Of a stretch of DNA of 43,313 nucleotides, positions 7,125 through 15,945 are shown piece after piece. The notes under the pieces were generated by a model. That model did not search any database. It saw only the letters and a list, made by a program, of their open reading frames with translations, and was not told the DNA's origin. The stretch lies in IMG/VR virus record IMGVR_UViG_3300025698_000002, positions 1 to 43,313 of that record, one strand, 5' to 3'. Each line of letters opens with the position of its first letter. Position 1 is the first letter of the stretch. The translations under genes were made by a program, and so were the position numbers. The stretch is from a virus.

Positions 7125-8489
7125 ATGACATTACTTGATAAAATAGATGCCATTAAAGAGAAGTACTACTCTCGTTCATCTAACTCAGAATCTAAGACAG
7201 AGCCAAAAGCTGACCCTGCATTTCAAAGTTCAGAATACGATGCAGCTAATCGTAAGTACAGTTCAGAGAACTTTACACCTGAAAGGCGTAGGAAATTAGC
7301 ACACGCTGCACCAATTTATATAAAGGGTATAAAGAAAAAGAGTTCTGATACATTCAGGGCTGGCATTAAAATTGAACGACCATTTACACAAGTTAAAGCA
7401 GCAGACTTTGATTTAAAGCTCATTGCTGCATTCAATAGACACTCAAGAATATGGAGTAAGCTCAGAATTGCCGATAGATGTTCTCACATATACGGTGATG
7501 GGCTTATGCTAATAAAGTACCTAAATGACAATAAGGATGGTGTTCATGGTTCACCTGATCTTACATTACCAGCACCACAGGGTGCTAAACCATACGATCT
7601 TGACCTACTAAACCCTGAATCAGTATACGAAGTTGCATGGTATGAAGATGACAAGAGACACAATTGGAAAAAACTTAACATTCAGCACTATCATCTTAAA
7701 GCAAAGGGCGGTGGTGAAAGATACATTCATCCAGATAGAGTTCTGTGTGCATCAAGAAATCAACTCCCATTTCAAAAGCTAGGAACATCTGATATAGATA
7801 TTCTTGCTGATATTCTAAACTCATACGCTGATATCAATATAGCTACTGGTGAAATACTAAAGTGGTTTTCACATGGTATTATTAATGTTACAAAAGACGG
7901 CATGGGTAAAGAAGAACGTGAAGAACTACTAAAAGAACTATCCAAGCATAACAACATATACGCTAATGATTCAAGGTATACCATAGAGATAATTAAGGGT
8001 GAGGCAATAGACCCAAGAGCATTCTATGATTTTATACTACAGAATATTGCTGGTGTTATTGGAATGCCTACACATATGCTAACTGGTGTTGTAGTTGGAA
8101 GGTCTAGCGGTGCTGAAACTGGATATGCTGACTACTATCGTGATGTTCGAGATGACCAAGATTTAATGTACACTTCACTTCTCATTAAACTATACAGTCA
8201 GCTATTAAAAGCATGGGGTAGAGAGTTCACATATGATATTATGTGGAATCAGATTTACATTGATGAAAAAGCAGAGGGTGACATTGATAAGGTTCGTGCC
8301 GAATCTGTACAAATACTAAAAAATGCTGGAATTATTGACAATAAGGAAGCACGACACAAGATGAACAAGGGCTATATAGAACTGGATGTAAATAAGGTAA
8401 TAAAACAACCAGTACAAAAGCCACTTGGACCAGCTACAAATAAACCAAAGGATAAGGAAAAGAAAGATGATGCTGAGGAAAAAACATGA
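7125..8489 (+). CDS. Portal protein
   Basis: A 454-residue protein directly after the large terminase with an AAGGAGATATTAAAATG start. Segments such as YGDGLMLIKY, the ordered crown and stem helices, and the tract AGVIGMPTHMLTGVVVGRSSGAETG near residues 305-330 are typical of portal proteins of the DUF1073/SPP1-like type. It should form the dodecameric ring at one capsid vertex. The C-terminus is a charged tail rich in Lys, Asp and Glu. An endonuclease remnant begins immediately at its stop. Confidence 0.88.
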   Translation: MTLLDKIDAIKEKYYSRSSNSESKTEPKADPAFQSSEYDAANRKYSSENFTPERRRKLAHAAPIYIKGIKKKSSDTFRAGIKIERPFTQVKAADFDLKLIAAFNRHSRIWSKLRIADRCSHIYGDGLMLIKYLNDNKDGVHGSPDLTLPAPQGAKPYDLDLLNPESVYEVAWYEDDKRHNWKKLNIQHYHLKAKGGGERYIHPDRVLCASRNQLPFQKLGTSDIDILADILNSYADINIATGEILKWFSHGIINVTKDGMGKEEREELLKELSKHNNIYANDSRYTIEIIKGEAIDPRAFYDFILQNIAGVIGMPTHMLTGVVVGRSSGAETGYADYYRDVRDDQDLMYTSLLIKLYSQLLKAWGREFTYDIMWNQIYIDEKAEGDIDKVRAESVQILKNAGIIDNKEARHKMNKGYIELDVNKVIKQPVQKPLGPATNKPKDKEKKDDAEEKT

Positions 8490-8628
8490 ATCAGAGTTAA
8501 TTGATTGGCATCATATTAATGATGCTTATGTCGTTGCATTACCAAGAGATTTACATTGCTTATATGGTGGTAAATTTCATAGAGAAAAAATTATGGAAAT
8601 AGTAAAACAATTTTATCTAGTGGATTAA
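8488..8628 (+). pseudogene. Remnant of an HNH homing endonuclease (C-terminal 46 residues)
   Basis: Read in frame from 8488, this gives the C-terminal HNH part of the endonucleases at 22160 and 23449. The shared signature is WHHIND, then VALPRDLH, then GKFHRE and a final KQ-aromatic helix. There is no start codon of its own and no N-terminal half. The frame differs from the portal frame. It lies exactly between the portal stop and the next gene, as expected if an inserted homing gene decayed. It might still be translated as a tiny peptide, but no ribosome site supports that. Confidence 0.8.
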
Positions 8629-8630
8629 AG

Positions 8631-9005
8631 ATGTCTTTAACTGTTACTGGTTTAAGTGAAGTAGTACGATTTAACAAAAACATATCAAACAATAAAAAGT
8701 ATGAACAGATGATGACTGACATAGTGAGAGATACGGTTTCTCTTATGTTGAGGAGAGCACCTGTTGATACTGGTAGACTACGTGATAACATATACTGGAT
8801 AAAACAAGGTAATGGTCAGTACAAAATATATGTCGCTGTTCCATACGCATACTATATGGAGTATGGGTTCAGTGGATTTGACATTGGAACGATTGAACAA
8901 CCAAAGTATATGAAGTCAGGTTATCATCCGTTTATGAGATCAAGCGTTTGGGAAATGAATAAGATATTCCCTTGGTACTTAAATAAAAACGTATTTAACA
9001 AGTAA
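8631..9005 (+). CDS. HK97 gp10-like head-tail protein
   Basis: A 124-residue protein with the family signature APVDTGRLRDNI near 41-52, and PYAYYMEYG near 71-79. Members of the HK97 gp10 family sit at the head-tail interface or in tail completion. Here it lies unusually early, right after the portal, separated only by the endonuclease remnant. The ATG at 8631 has no strong ribosome site, so its translation may have been altered by the insertion. Confidence 0.8.
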   Translation: MSLTVTGLSEVVRFNKNISNNKKYEQMMTDIVRDTVSLMLRRAPVDTGRLRDNIYWIKQGNGQYKIYVAVPYAYYMEYGFSGFDIGTIEQPKYMKSGYHPFMRSSVWEMNKIFPWYLNKNVFNK

Positions 9006-9017
9006 GGAGATAGAAAA

Positions 9018-9212
9018 ATGAAAAATGTAATATCGTTATGTTGTGGTAGACCCAACTGCCCTAAGTTGACACTACCAGTAATAAAAGGCGAAAAATATAA
9101 ACCAACAGATGTATTTTATTTGAAAGACGATTATGGTAATGAAGATAAACTTACATTTGCTCAATTACTTGAACTAGCAAAGGTAATTGGAAAACTACAA
9201 AAACAAGATTAG
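9018..9212 (+). CDS. Small cysteine-bearing protein (64 aa)
   Basis: Starts after AAGGAGATAGAAAA. The N-terminus has CCGRPNCPKL, a tight three-cysteine cluster that could bind metal or form a disulfide. The rest is a predicted strand-helix pair (DKLTFAQLLELAKVIGKL). It lies among head genes but matches no family known to me. The stop is TAG. Confidence 0.7.
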   Translation: MKNVISLCCGRPNCPKLTLPVIKGEKYKPTDVFYLKDDYGNEDKLTFAQLLELAKVIGKLQKQD

Positions 9213-9238
9213 TATAATATAATCGGGAGATAGGAAAA

Positions 9239-9787
9239 ATGGCACATAAAAAAGGTAAAAAAGCAGTTAAAAAAGTTAAAGAACCAATACCAAAGTCACT
9301 GGAAGAACTGTATCCAGTTAGATCATTATTTCAAACTGAAGCTGACCAATTTAAGGCTCTTACTACACTGAGCAATAACCGTGCAGCTATACTCAAGGAT
9401 ATTAAGGATAAAGAAATGGGTATATTGCAGATAAAGCTTACATCTGAAAAACTTAAAAAGGGAGACATTAAAGGTCCACTAATGCAACAAATATTGCCTG
9501 GTGTGTTTGCACAGTTTCCAGATACAAAAAAAGCTGCTAAAAAAGTTGATGAGCAAGTAGTAGTAGTGCAGAATGCCGTTGATATAGCAAAGGGTCAAAT
9601 AGGACATAGATACGAAGAGTACGTTGACAGTTTAATAAACTTTAGAGATCGACTTAATGAGATCATAGGCGATACAAAACGGTCCAATATTGCAGCACAC
9701 CGATTAGGTGCTAATGCTGGAAAAGAAAAGATCATATTCGAGAAGAGCTTTGAGGACTTCAAAAAAGAATCAAAAAAGGCGAAGTAG
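9239..9787 (+). CDS. Helical virion-module protein, unknown (182 aa)
   Basis: Starts after a GGGAGATAGGAAAA site. It has a very lysine-rich N-terminus (HKKGKKAVKKVKE) followed by long predicted helices, which may form a coiled coil. Its position between portal and capsid suggests a minor head or scaffolding-related role. That is inference from position only. Confidence 0.7.
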   Translation: MAHKKGKKAVKKVKEPIPKSLEELYPVRSLFQTEADQFKALTTLSNNRAAILKDIKDKEMGILQIKLTSEKLKKGDIKGPLMQQILPGVFAQFPDTKKAAKKVDEQVVVVQNAVDIAKGQIGHRYEEYVDSLINFRDRLNEIIGDTKRSNIAAHRLGANAGKEKIIFEKSFEDFKKESKKAK

Positions 9788-9792
9788 TTACA

Positions 9793-10635
9793 ATGGACAT
9801 ACTCTCATCGAACAGAGAGAAAAAACTACTTAAGCTAGGTATTTCTCTTGCTCGAACAAAGCTTGGTAAAAGGGCATCAACTACAGCTATCCATGATGAA
9901 CTCATAAATAGCAATCAGCCTTTCATACGCAAGACTGCAATCACAATTAAAAAGATACACGATAGTATTCCAGATAGGATGGCGTGGCAAAAAAGCGTTA
10001 TTTCGGAAGTTGGTGAATTTGTACTATGGTGTACAATTCATCATCCTAAGTATAGAAATATTATTCTAGCCATGCACGATGAGATGTTTAACGATAGTGA
10101 ACTATCATTTAAATATACTGATTGGGTATTTAGTAAGGTAGACATATATCTTGCTGATTTAATATTAAAGTATACATACAACAAGATATACGATAAGAAA
10201 CTAACAGAGAACTTCGTTACAAATATGAACCTGGCAAAGTTTAGTAATCCAGTAGTAGCAAAGTTTAATGATGTCATTACTAAAGCAATCAATGAAAGCT
10301 GCACAGAAAATGAAGTGGATAGGTATATACTATTCTCACGTTTATTACTGTACATAGTGATGCACGATACCGCTTATCGTGATGTGTTCTTTTGGGGAAC
10401 ATATCAACTTGCAAATAAGTTAACTAAAAAAATGGTAGAGCCATACTATGTACCTCTCAACAAATGTTACTTGAAGTTGTATGTAGATGCCAAGGTACAC
10501 ACAGAAAAACTTAAAGAAAAAGGAGTTCTAGCTGATTACGATAAATCACTACCAGAAAAGTACTGTGTTCCAAGGGCTAGGCAAAAGCACATTCAAAGAA
10601 TTATAAATGGTGGCAAGAAAAATGCTGAAAAATAA
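9793..10635 (+). CDS. Head-module protein, unknown (280 aa)
   Basis: A 280-residue, mainly helical protein starting six bases after the previous stop. It contains an aromatic helical core (EVGEFVLWCTIHHPKYR) and a basic C-terminus. Its end overlaps the start of the probable protease gene by up to 29 bases. It has no recognised domain. A minor head protein is a reasonable guess from position alone. Confidence 0.7.
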   Translation: MDILSSNREKKLLKLGISLARTKLGKRASTTAIHDELINSNQPFIRKTAITIKKIHDSIPDRMAWQKSVISEVGEFVLWCTIHHPKYRNIILAMHDEMFNDSELSFKYTDWVFSKVDIYLADLILKYTYNKIYDKKLTENFVTNMNLAKFSNPVVAKFNDVITKAINESCTENEVDRYILFSRLLLYIVMHDTAYRDVFFWGTYQLANKLTKKMVEPYYVPLNKCYLKLYVDAKVHTEKLKEKGVLADYDKSLPEKYCVPRARQKHIQRIINGGKKNAEK

Positions 10636-11398
10636 GAAAAGGATTGATACTATAGAATATGAGGAAGGTAAGCTATACCCATTCAAGTTCGACTGTCCAT
10701 CTGTTGACTTTGCTTTTGATGCTGATGGTAAGTTTATGGCATCAAGTGAGAAAGGATACAATATGGTTGTTGCCATAGGTAACAGATTTATGAACGGGGT
10801 ATACGTATCAAATAAGGTACTAAAGGATGCCAATAAGGGATTCAACAACACACCACATGATATGAATCATATGGGTACTGGTTATCAGGCTGGAGTGTTT
10901 ACAAGAGTACCAGCAGATATTTCGTATGTTGTTGGATATCAAGATAATCTACACTTTGATAATGAAAGTGGTGAAATTAGAGCAACCACGCACATTAGCG
11001 AAACTGCTGTGCGGTATGCTGAATGGAAAAGCTATGTTGATATATGTGCTAAAATGGGTAGAACACCCAATGTAAGTATGTTTGCAACTGGTAAAATTGA
11101 GTATATCGAAGCACGTAAGTTACCAAAGGGTAGTCACTATGGACAGCATGGTTATGCTGCTGCTGATTTAGTTCCTTGTATGGCTGAACTAAACCCTGTT
11201 GCTGTATCTACTGTATTTACTGGTGCTTGCAGTGATCGGGATGGTTGTGGTTTAGCCAATACGTATGAGGATGAAAAGTATAATTCAAATGAAGAAGATG
11301 AGGATGAAAAACAATTGCAATCCTTGATGGATGCCAAAAAAAGAGCATATATGGAAAAACGAATAAAAGATTTGAATGGAGAAGAGAAAAATGACTAA
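10607..11398 (+). CDS. Probable prohead protease / scaffold
   Basis: A 263-residue protein immediately before the capsid gene, the standard place for the maturation protease. A histidine-rich motif (NTPHDMNHMG, about residues 83-92) and a later NVSMFATG motif (near 155-162) match the His and Ser positions of the herpesvirus-type prohead protease fold. The C-terminus is an acidic, lysine-rich helical tail like a scaffolding segment. ACSDRDGCG near 206 adds a cysteine pair. An alternative start at 10622 has a better ribosome site (GGTGG). The family assignment is by motif and position. Confidence 0.6.
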   Translation: MVARKMLKNKKRIDTIEYEEGKLYPFKFDCPSVDFAFDADGKFMASSEKGYNMVVAIGNRFMNGVYVSNKVLKDANKGFNNTPHDMNHMGTGYQAGVFTRVPADISYVVGYQDNLHFDNESGEIRATTHISETAVRYAEWKSYVDICAKMGRTPNVSMFATGKIEYIEARKLPKGSHYGQHGYAAADLVPCMAELNPVAVSTVFTGACSDRDGCGLANTYEDEKYNSNEEDEDEKQLQSLMDAKKRAYMEKRIKDLNGEEKND

Positions 11399-12722
11399 AG
11401 AACAGTCAACAGAAGAAGTTGAGGCTGAGTATAGAGCTACACTTCTAAGGAAAACAAATGCCATGAAAGCAGAAGAAGAACGACTTGATAAGGTCGCTGC
11501 TGACGAAAAAATGGTAACAGATGCAGAAGCTGCAAAGGTTCAACGCATAGCTGAGATTCAAGAAGTAGTCGAAGCGTTAAAACCAAAAGCAACAGAAATA
11601 GATATTTCTGCTGGCGACCTTCCAATGGTAGACCCTGCTATTGACAATCAGGGTGCAGATGGTAAGGGTGGTTCAGCGTACACCAATGCAAAAACTCAGA
11701 AAGAAGTAGATTGGATGGAAGCATTCTTGAAGAGAAACGACTACAGTAGAACAGAGTATGCAAGTACTGATTTTTTACATGGTGCTGGTGCAAGTGAGTA
11801 TGCGTTCACTGAGTCTGATAGTGGTTGTGGAGATGATGTTTCTGCATGGACACCTGCTGATGTATGGTGTAACTCAATCTGGTATGCTGCACAGTGCGGT
11901 AGGCAACTTTCTGGTGTTGTAACTATGAGAGCCTGTGATATCAAAGCAGGCGATGGACTTGCTGTACAGATCAGAACTATATCTGCTGATGCTGGTATAG
12001 GTAATGCTCTTGGTCCTTGTGAGTGTGCATCGTGTGTTGGTAACACGTTTGATACACATACGCTTACCTTGCAAAGATTCGATATATACAAAGTAGCATG
12101 TAACCTGGATTTATTCAGCGTTGGACCTATACTCAAAGAATCTATGATTCAAACTATGGCTGATGCTTTTATTGCTGGTATTGATGCTGCGATATATACA
12201 GCACTTAGTGGTGCTACACCTGGACAATCTGAACAACTAGCTAGTGATGCTGCATGTGAACCAGCTGAACCTACTGATGGTACATGCTGCAGATTTGCTG
12301 CAAATCTGTATAGAGAAATTATACAGTTAGAGGCAACTATGCGTGCTGCTGGATACGGTAAGAAAGGATTTAAGTTAATTTTACATCCTACTGTTGCTTT
12401 GTATTTAAAGTACAAAGAAGGAGTGAACCCCCCACCTTGGGTAAACAACATCGTAATGGAAGGCAATGTACTAGCAAAAGTTGGTAGTATTGAGGTTATC
12501 GAGTATTGTGGTGCAACCGCTTGTACTGATTTGAGTGAAGCAGTAGTTGGAATTTTACTTGACCCAACACGAGCAGTTGGTGAAGCATACGGTAAAAAAC
12601 CATCCCTCAAAATAGATGAGGACCCAATTGAATGTGACAGCATGAAATACGTTATGAGAAGTTACTTCGCAGTTTCGGCTCTTGACTTAAACGCTATCGG
12701 TCACATCATAAACCCAACCTAA
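11391..12722 (+). CDS. Major capsid protein, HK97 fold, cysteine-rich
   Basis: A 443-residue protein. The start at 11391 is preferred over 11376 because GGAG lies about 9 bases upstream. The first 75 residues are a charged coiled-coil segment of the kind removed as a delta domain. The rest fits an HK97-type capsid protein, including a C-terminal region with LILHPTVALYLKYKEG and a final SALDLNAIGHI. It is unusual in having 14 cysteines, among them CECASC near residue 206 and a CC pair. Typical HK97 capsid proteins have few. A hairpin and T-rich stretch directly follow the gene. Confidence 0.85.
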   Translation: MTKEQSTEEVEAEYRATLLRKTNAMKAEEERLDKVAADEKMVTDAEAAKVQRIAEIQEVVEALKPKATEIDISAGDLPMVDPAIDNQGADGKGGSAYTNAKTQKEVDWMEAFLKRNDYSRTEYASTDFLHGAGASEYAFTESDSGCGDDVSAWTPADVWCNSIWYAAQCGRQLSGVVTMRACDIKAGDGLAVQIRTISADAGIGNALGPCECASCVGNTFDTHTLTLQRFDIYKVACNLDLFSVGPILKESMIQTMADAFIAGIDAAIYTALSGATPGQSEQLASDAACEPAEPTDGTCCRFAANLYREIIQLEATMRAAGYGKKGFKLILHPTVALYLKYKEGVNPPPWVNNIVMEGNVLAKVGSIEVIEYCGATACTDLSEAVVGILLDPTRAVGEAYGKKPSLKIDEDPIECDSMKYVMRSYFAVSALDLNAIGHIINPT

Positions 12723-12731
12723 ACATGAAAT

Positions 12732-12759
12732 AGGGAGTTAATCTCCCTCTATATTCTTT
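12732..12759 (+). terminator. Hairpin terminator or attenuator after the capsid gene
   Basis: AGGGAG, a five-base loop, and CTCCCT make a perfect six-pair stem ten bases after the capsid stop, followed by a T-rich stretch. It probably terminates part of the transcription or protects the 3' end of a highly expressed capsid message. A TATA-like GATATATA at about 12765-12772 follows and could restart transcription for the nuclease gene. Confidence 0.6.
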
Positions 12760-12808
12760 AATGCTGATATATACGGTATTTACTCTGTTCGATTCGGAGT
12801 GTCGGCTT

Positions 12809-13456
12809 ATGTCATTTAAAATTGTAGAACCAGTAGAGTTCTTATGTGAAAGTAATTACTATCTAATAAATGGTACGAAATATCCAAGAGTAACAAGAGT
12901 AAAGAGTATCATTAGCAATCCAGGGTTAGTTAACTGGCAAATTGCTGTTGGTAAAAAGAAAGCAAATGATATTATGAAAACTCGTGGTGATTTCGGTACA
13001 AGTATTCATAAGCTAATAGAACTCACACTAGATGGTAAAGCTATAGACCTTTCAAACTACGATGAAGAAACAAATGTTACGATGAAGCTATTTGATGATT
13101 TTACAACTGACCATGATGTAAAACCTAAGCTACTTGAACAACATCTATGGCTGGACCTTTCAAAAGACTATAGATACGCTGGTACTGTCGATTTCGTTGG
13201 ATATGTCGATGGTAAGCTAATGATCTTGGATTGGAAAACATCCAAAGCAATCTACGATGACTACTGGTTACAGCTAGCTGCATATATCGTTGCACTAGAA
13301 GCACTGACAGGTGAGAGAGTAGATTCTTGCGGAATACTTCATATTCGTGATGGTAAAAAGAAGTTTGTAGTAAAGTCATACAAAGAAATGATGGATGAGT
13401 TTAAGGTATTCAAAGCGTGTCTAGTGGTATATAATAGGTATAGGGTTAAGAAATGA
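12809..13456 (+). CDS. PD-(D/E)XK nuclease, RecB/Cas4-like
   Basis: A 215-residue protein starting at MSFKIVEP behind CGGAGTG. It carries the ordered exonuclease motifs: GTSIHKLIE (about 63-71), an E and D pair in the strand region (YAGTVDFVGYVDG), the catalytic DWKTSK motif, and a final QLAAYIVALE. Family members are metal-dependent DNA exonucleases in recombination. It is odd to find it between the capsid gene and the connector gene, after a terminator. It may process packaged or recombining DNA. Longer upstream starts exist but lack a ribosome site. Confidence 0.85.
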   Translation: MSFKIVEPVEFLCESNYYLINGTKYPRVTRVKSIISNPGLVNWQIAVGKKKANDIMKTRGDFGTSIHKLIELTLDGKAIDLSNYDEETNVTMKLFDDFTTDHDVKPKLLEQHLWLDLSKDYRYAGTVDFVGYVDGKLMILDWKTSKAIYDDYWLQLAAYIVALEALTGERVDSCGILHIRDGKKKFVVKSYKEMMDEFKVFKACLVVYNRYRVKK

Positions 13457-14481
13457 AGAAATATTTAATAGCAAACATCTGTGAGGGTGTTGAAGGTGGA
13501 ATATATCTTCGTGATGATTCATATTACGCTTGTGTTAGCTTAAGAAATAGTCAGTGTGAAGGTGGCATTTCTGTTATCACTGATGCAACACTAAAGATAA
13601 CCATAAGCAATCCATGTGGTACAGATTTAATAACTGAACAGGATATGACACACTCCGAAACATTAGACGGTACATATGCATACTGCTATGAACTAGCAGA
13701 TGATGCACTGTACGGAGAGTATGATGTTGAGATCGAGGTTACATCACCAAGTGATTGTATTACAAGAGTGCATGATAATTTCTTCGTGCTTCCTTGGGAT
13801 ATGACAAAGCACATACGAAGATTACTAGGTAGCGATTCAAAGACAATTGACGATCACGAGCTTGCTGAAATGGCATGGTATGCGTATGTTGAAGTACGTG
13901 ATAGAGCACTGGAACTTCAGTACAGAGAAAAGCTATGCTGTTGTGCTGATGGTATATGCTCATGCTGTGGTAATATTGAGTGCGATTGCATATGCGGTAC
14001 AAGTTCACCAACTACATGTACAATATGGAAACTAAACAACTTCCCAATTGCTGATTTCAATAACGATGATAATATTCACGGCTGCGAATGCGATGATACC
14101 AGTGAGGATTGTCAAAATGATGTATGTGTGATCTGGAAAGACAGCGATGGTGAGTGTCAAGCTGGTGCTGTTAAGGTAGAGCACGCTGACTGTGGTGAAA
14201 TAAAGGTATATCAATCAGATTGTGTTACGGCAATTCCATCAACAAACAAGGGTATATTTGTAACATACCATTCAACGTGGAAAACATTTACAATGCCTAA
14301 GTTCAAAAAAGCAGTTGCTTATCTTGCTGCATACGAGTTAGCGGTTAGATTTAACTTAGTATCAAAGAGTGTGCCTGGTTGTAACGAGCATTCTAAAGTT
14401 TCGTTTACTAAAATGCTATGGGAAAGATATCAAGTTATACTTGATTCTATCATAAAACCCTCATTCAGTGGGGTAGACTGA
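13453..14481 (+). CDS. Cysteine-rich head-tail connector candidate (342 aa)
   Basis: A 342-residue protein overlapping the nuclease stop by ATGA. It contains 24 cysteines, ten of them in one tract of about 29 residues near position 160 (CCCADGICSCCG and onwards). The N-terminal ~115 residues look like a beta-sandwich. The helical stretches near 117-155 (MTKHIRRLLG) and the C-terminal AVAYLAAYELAVRF helix resemble head-completion proteins of the gp6/gp15 type. The cysteine tract sits between these helical parts like an insertion. It could bind metal or form a disulfide-crosslinked knob on the connector. The function is inferred from position. Confidence 0.6.
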   Translation: MKKYLIANICEGVEGGIYLRDDSYYACVSLRNSQCEGGISVITDATLKITISNPCGTDLITEQDMTHSETLDGTYAYCYELADDALYGEYDVEIEVTSPSDCITRVHDNFFVLPWDMTKHIRRLLGSDSKTIDDHELAEMAWYAYVEVRDRALELQYREKLCCCADGICSCCGNIECDCICGTSSPTTCTIWKLNNFPIADFNNDDNIHGCECDDTSEDCQNDVCVIWKDSDGECQAGAVKVEHADCGEIKVYQSDCVTAIPSTNKGIFVTYHSTWKTFTMPKFKKAVAYLAAYELAVRFNLVSKSVPGCNEHSKVSFTKMLWERYQVILDSIIKPSFSGVD

Positions 14482-14966
14482 TGGCATACACGGCATTTGA
14501 TCCTAGAAAAGCAATACGCACTTCAATAAAAAGTGCAGATTTCTTTGTGCATGGGAAAGTAGAAGAGTGTATATCGGTAGTCGATAAAAACGGAAATCCG
14601 TTGCATGTCCCAATGTTCGTTGAAGAGGAAGTTGCTGTTGAGTGTCCACCATATCCGTATATAGAAATTAGTTTACTATCAATACCAGCAGAACCTCATA
14701 ATATTAAGGCAACAGTAAGGAAACACACATGCTTAGTAGCATTCGATATAAAGTTTACTAACGATGACAATAACGATGTTACGTCATTTGGAAAAAAAGT
14801 GGCTGACGTAATAGTACATCAAACGAGAACATACCAGTGCACTACAACTGGTGTTGACTTTATGAACGTGCACAATCAAGGTAGGATACACATTGAGCAT
14901 AACTGTGAAGATGCAATACTTCACTGGATAATGGAACTACAGGCAAACTACAATGATGCCTGTTAA
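14481..14966 (+). CDS. Tail completion / terminator protein candidate (161 aa)
   Basis: Overlaps the previous stop (TGATGG). Residues suggest an alpha-beta fold with a beta-strand core (YPYIEISLLSIPAEPHN, KHTCLVAFDIKF) as in tail terminator proteins that cap the tube and join it to the head. It lies directly before the tail tube gene, the usual position. Identity is by position and secondary-structure pattern only. Confidence 0.55.
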   Translation: MAYTAFDPRKAIRTSIKSADFFVHGKVEECISVVDKNGNPLHVPMFVEEEVAVECPPYPYIEISLLSIPAEPHNIKATVRKHTCLVAFDIKFTNDDNNDVTSFGKKVADVIVHQTRTYQCTTTGVDFMNVHNQGRIHIEHNCEDAILHWIMELQANYNDAC

Positions 14967-15003
14967 AATTAGAATAAAAAAAGATTAAAGGAGAAGAAAA
15001 ATA

Positions 15004-15945
15004 ATGGCTGAATTAGGAATGCCCTTCCAGGGCGACTTATGGTACTTCGTACAAGATGATTACGATACCTGTCCAACAGACGGTGATACGACCTATGCTA
15101 TATCATGTAAGATATTAGATGCAAAAGTTGGTATTGCTGACAAGCACGAAGAAATACGTGGTATCTCTTCGGCATGTGCATGTGATTTACATGAACTTGC
15201 AAATGACTACACATTCCATCTCGAATTTCATCCTCAGTGTGATAGTATCGACTTTATAGAGCACATTGTTGATAGAGATGCAAACTGCAAACTACAACCA
15301 CTAGGTTTTAGTCTATCAACTAACACCTGTGTCGCTGCTGCTGGTGATAAAACTTGTTTTCTTATTTGCGGTTGTAAACCAAAGACCGTTAGAATAAGTG
15401 CTGCATTCAATCAGTACTACACAATTACTGCTGATTTTTCTGCAAAAACTGTTATAACTGATGGTGATGCTTTATTCCCTGCTACTGCTGATTCGTCTGG
15501 TGTTGGTGATGCACCTGCTGATCTCGTTGGTGCTTACCTAGGATTTAATGTTGGTGGTTCAATACAAAAGGATGCCAATGATGTTGCACACATACTCGAC
15601 AGCTTTGATGTAACAGTAGATCATGGATTAAAAGATAAGTGGGACCACGATTCGCTTACTAAACAGTATGCGATAGAAGGAACACTTGGTATTTCAGGTA
15701 CTTGTGACATATCACTTGATGAGGGTGGTGGAGTGCATTTGGCTGAAGTTGTCAATCAAACCGAGTTCGATCTAGTTATAGACCTTGGCGGTGCTGGTTG
15801 TCCACGACTTACATTTACAGGATGCAAGTGGAAAACATCCGAGATAGATGTGAACATATCAGGTGATGATATGATGGAATCTGCACCTTGGACCTGTCAT
15901 CCAGACACATGTGCTGCTGGATTTATATCTGCAACACCTGAGTAA
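15004..15945 (+). CDS. Tail tube protein, cysteine-rich
   Basis: A 313-residue protein with strong expression signals: AAAGGAGAAGAAAAATAATG before it and a terminator after it. The sequence pattern (a DAKVGIADKHEEIRG segment, then an acidic tract with YTFHLEFHPQ) resembles tail tube proteins of long-tailed viruses, as does its place before the two chaperone frames and the tape measure. It has 15 cysteines, including CACD at a position where related proteins usually have none. Together with the capsid and connector it points to disulfide or metal cross-linking in the virion. Confidence 0.75.
   Translation: MAELGMPFQGDLWYFVQDDYDTCPTDGDTTYAISCKILDAKVGIADKHEEIRGISSACACDLHELANDYTFHLEFHPQCDSIDFIEHIVDRDANCKLQPLGFSLSTNTCVAAAGDKTCFLICGCKPKTVRISAAFNQYYTITADFSAKTVITDGDALFPATADSSGVGDAPADLVGAYLGFNVGGSIQKDANDVAHILDSFDVTVDHGLKDKWDHDSLTKQYAIEGTLGISGTCDISLDEGGGVHLAEVVNQTEFDLVIDLGGAGCPRLTFTGCKWKTSEIDVNISGDDMMESAPWTCHPDTCAAGFISATPE

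Noticed and set aside
12149-12485. Large open frames antisense to the capsid gene
   Set aside because: They are shadows of a strongly supported gene with no start signals.
12809-13456. Cas4 as part of a CRISPR system
   Set aside because: The motifs fit the wider RecB-like nuclease family, the iron-sulfur cysteines typical of Cas4 are absent, and no CRISPR components are nearby.
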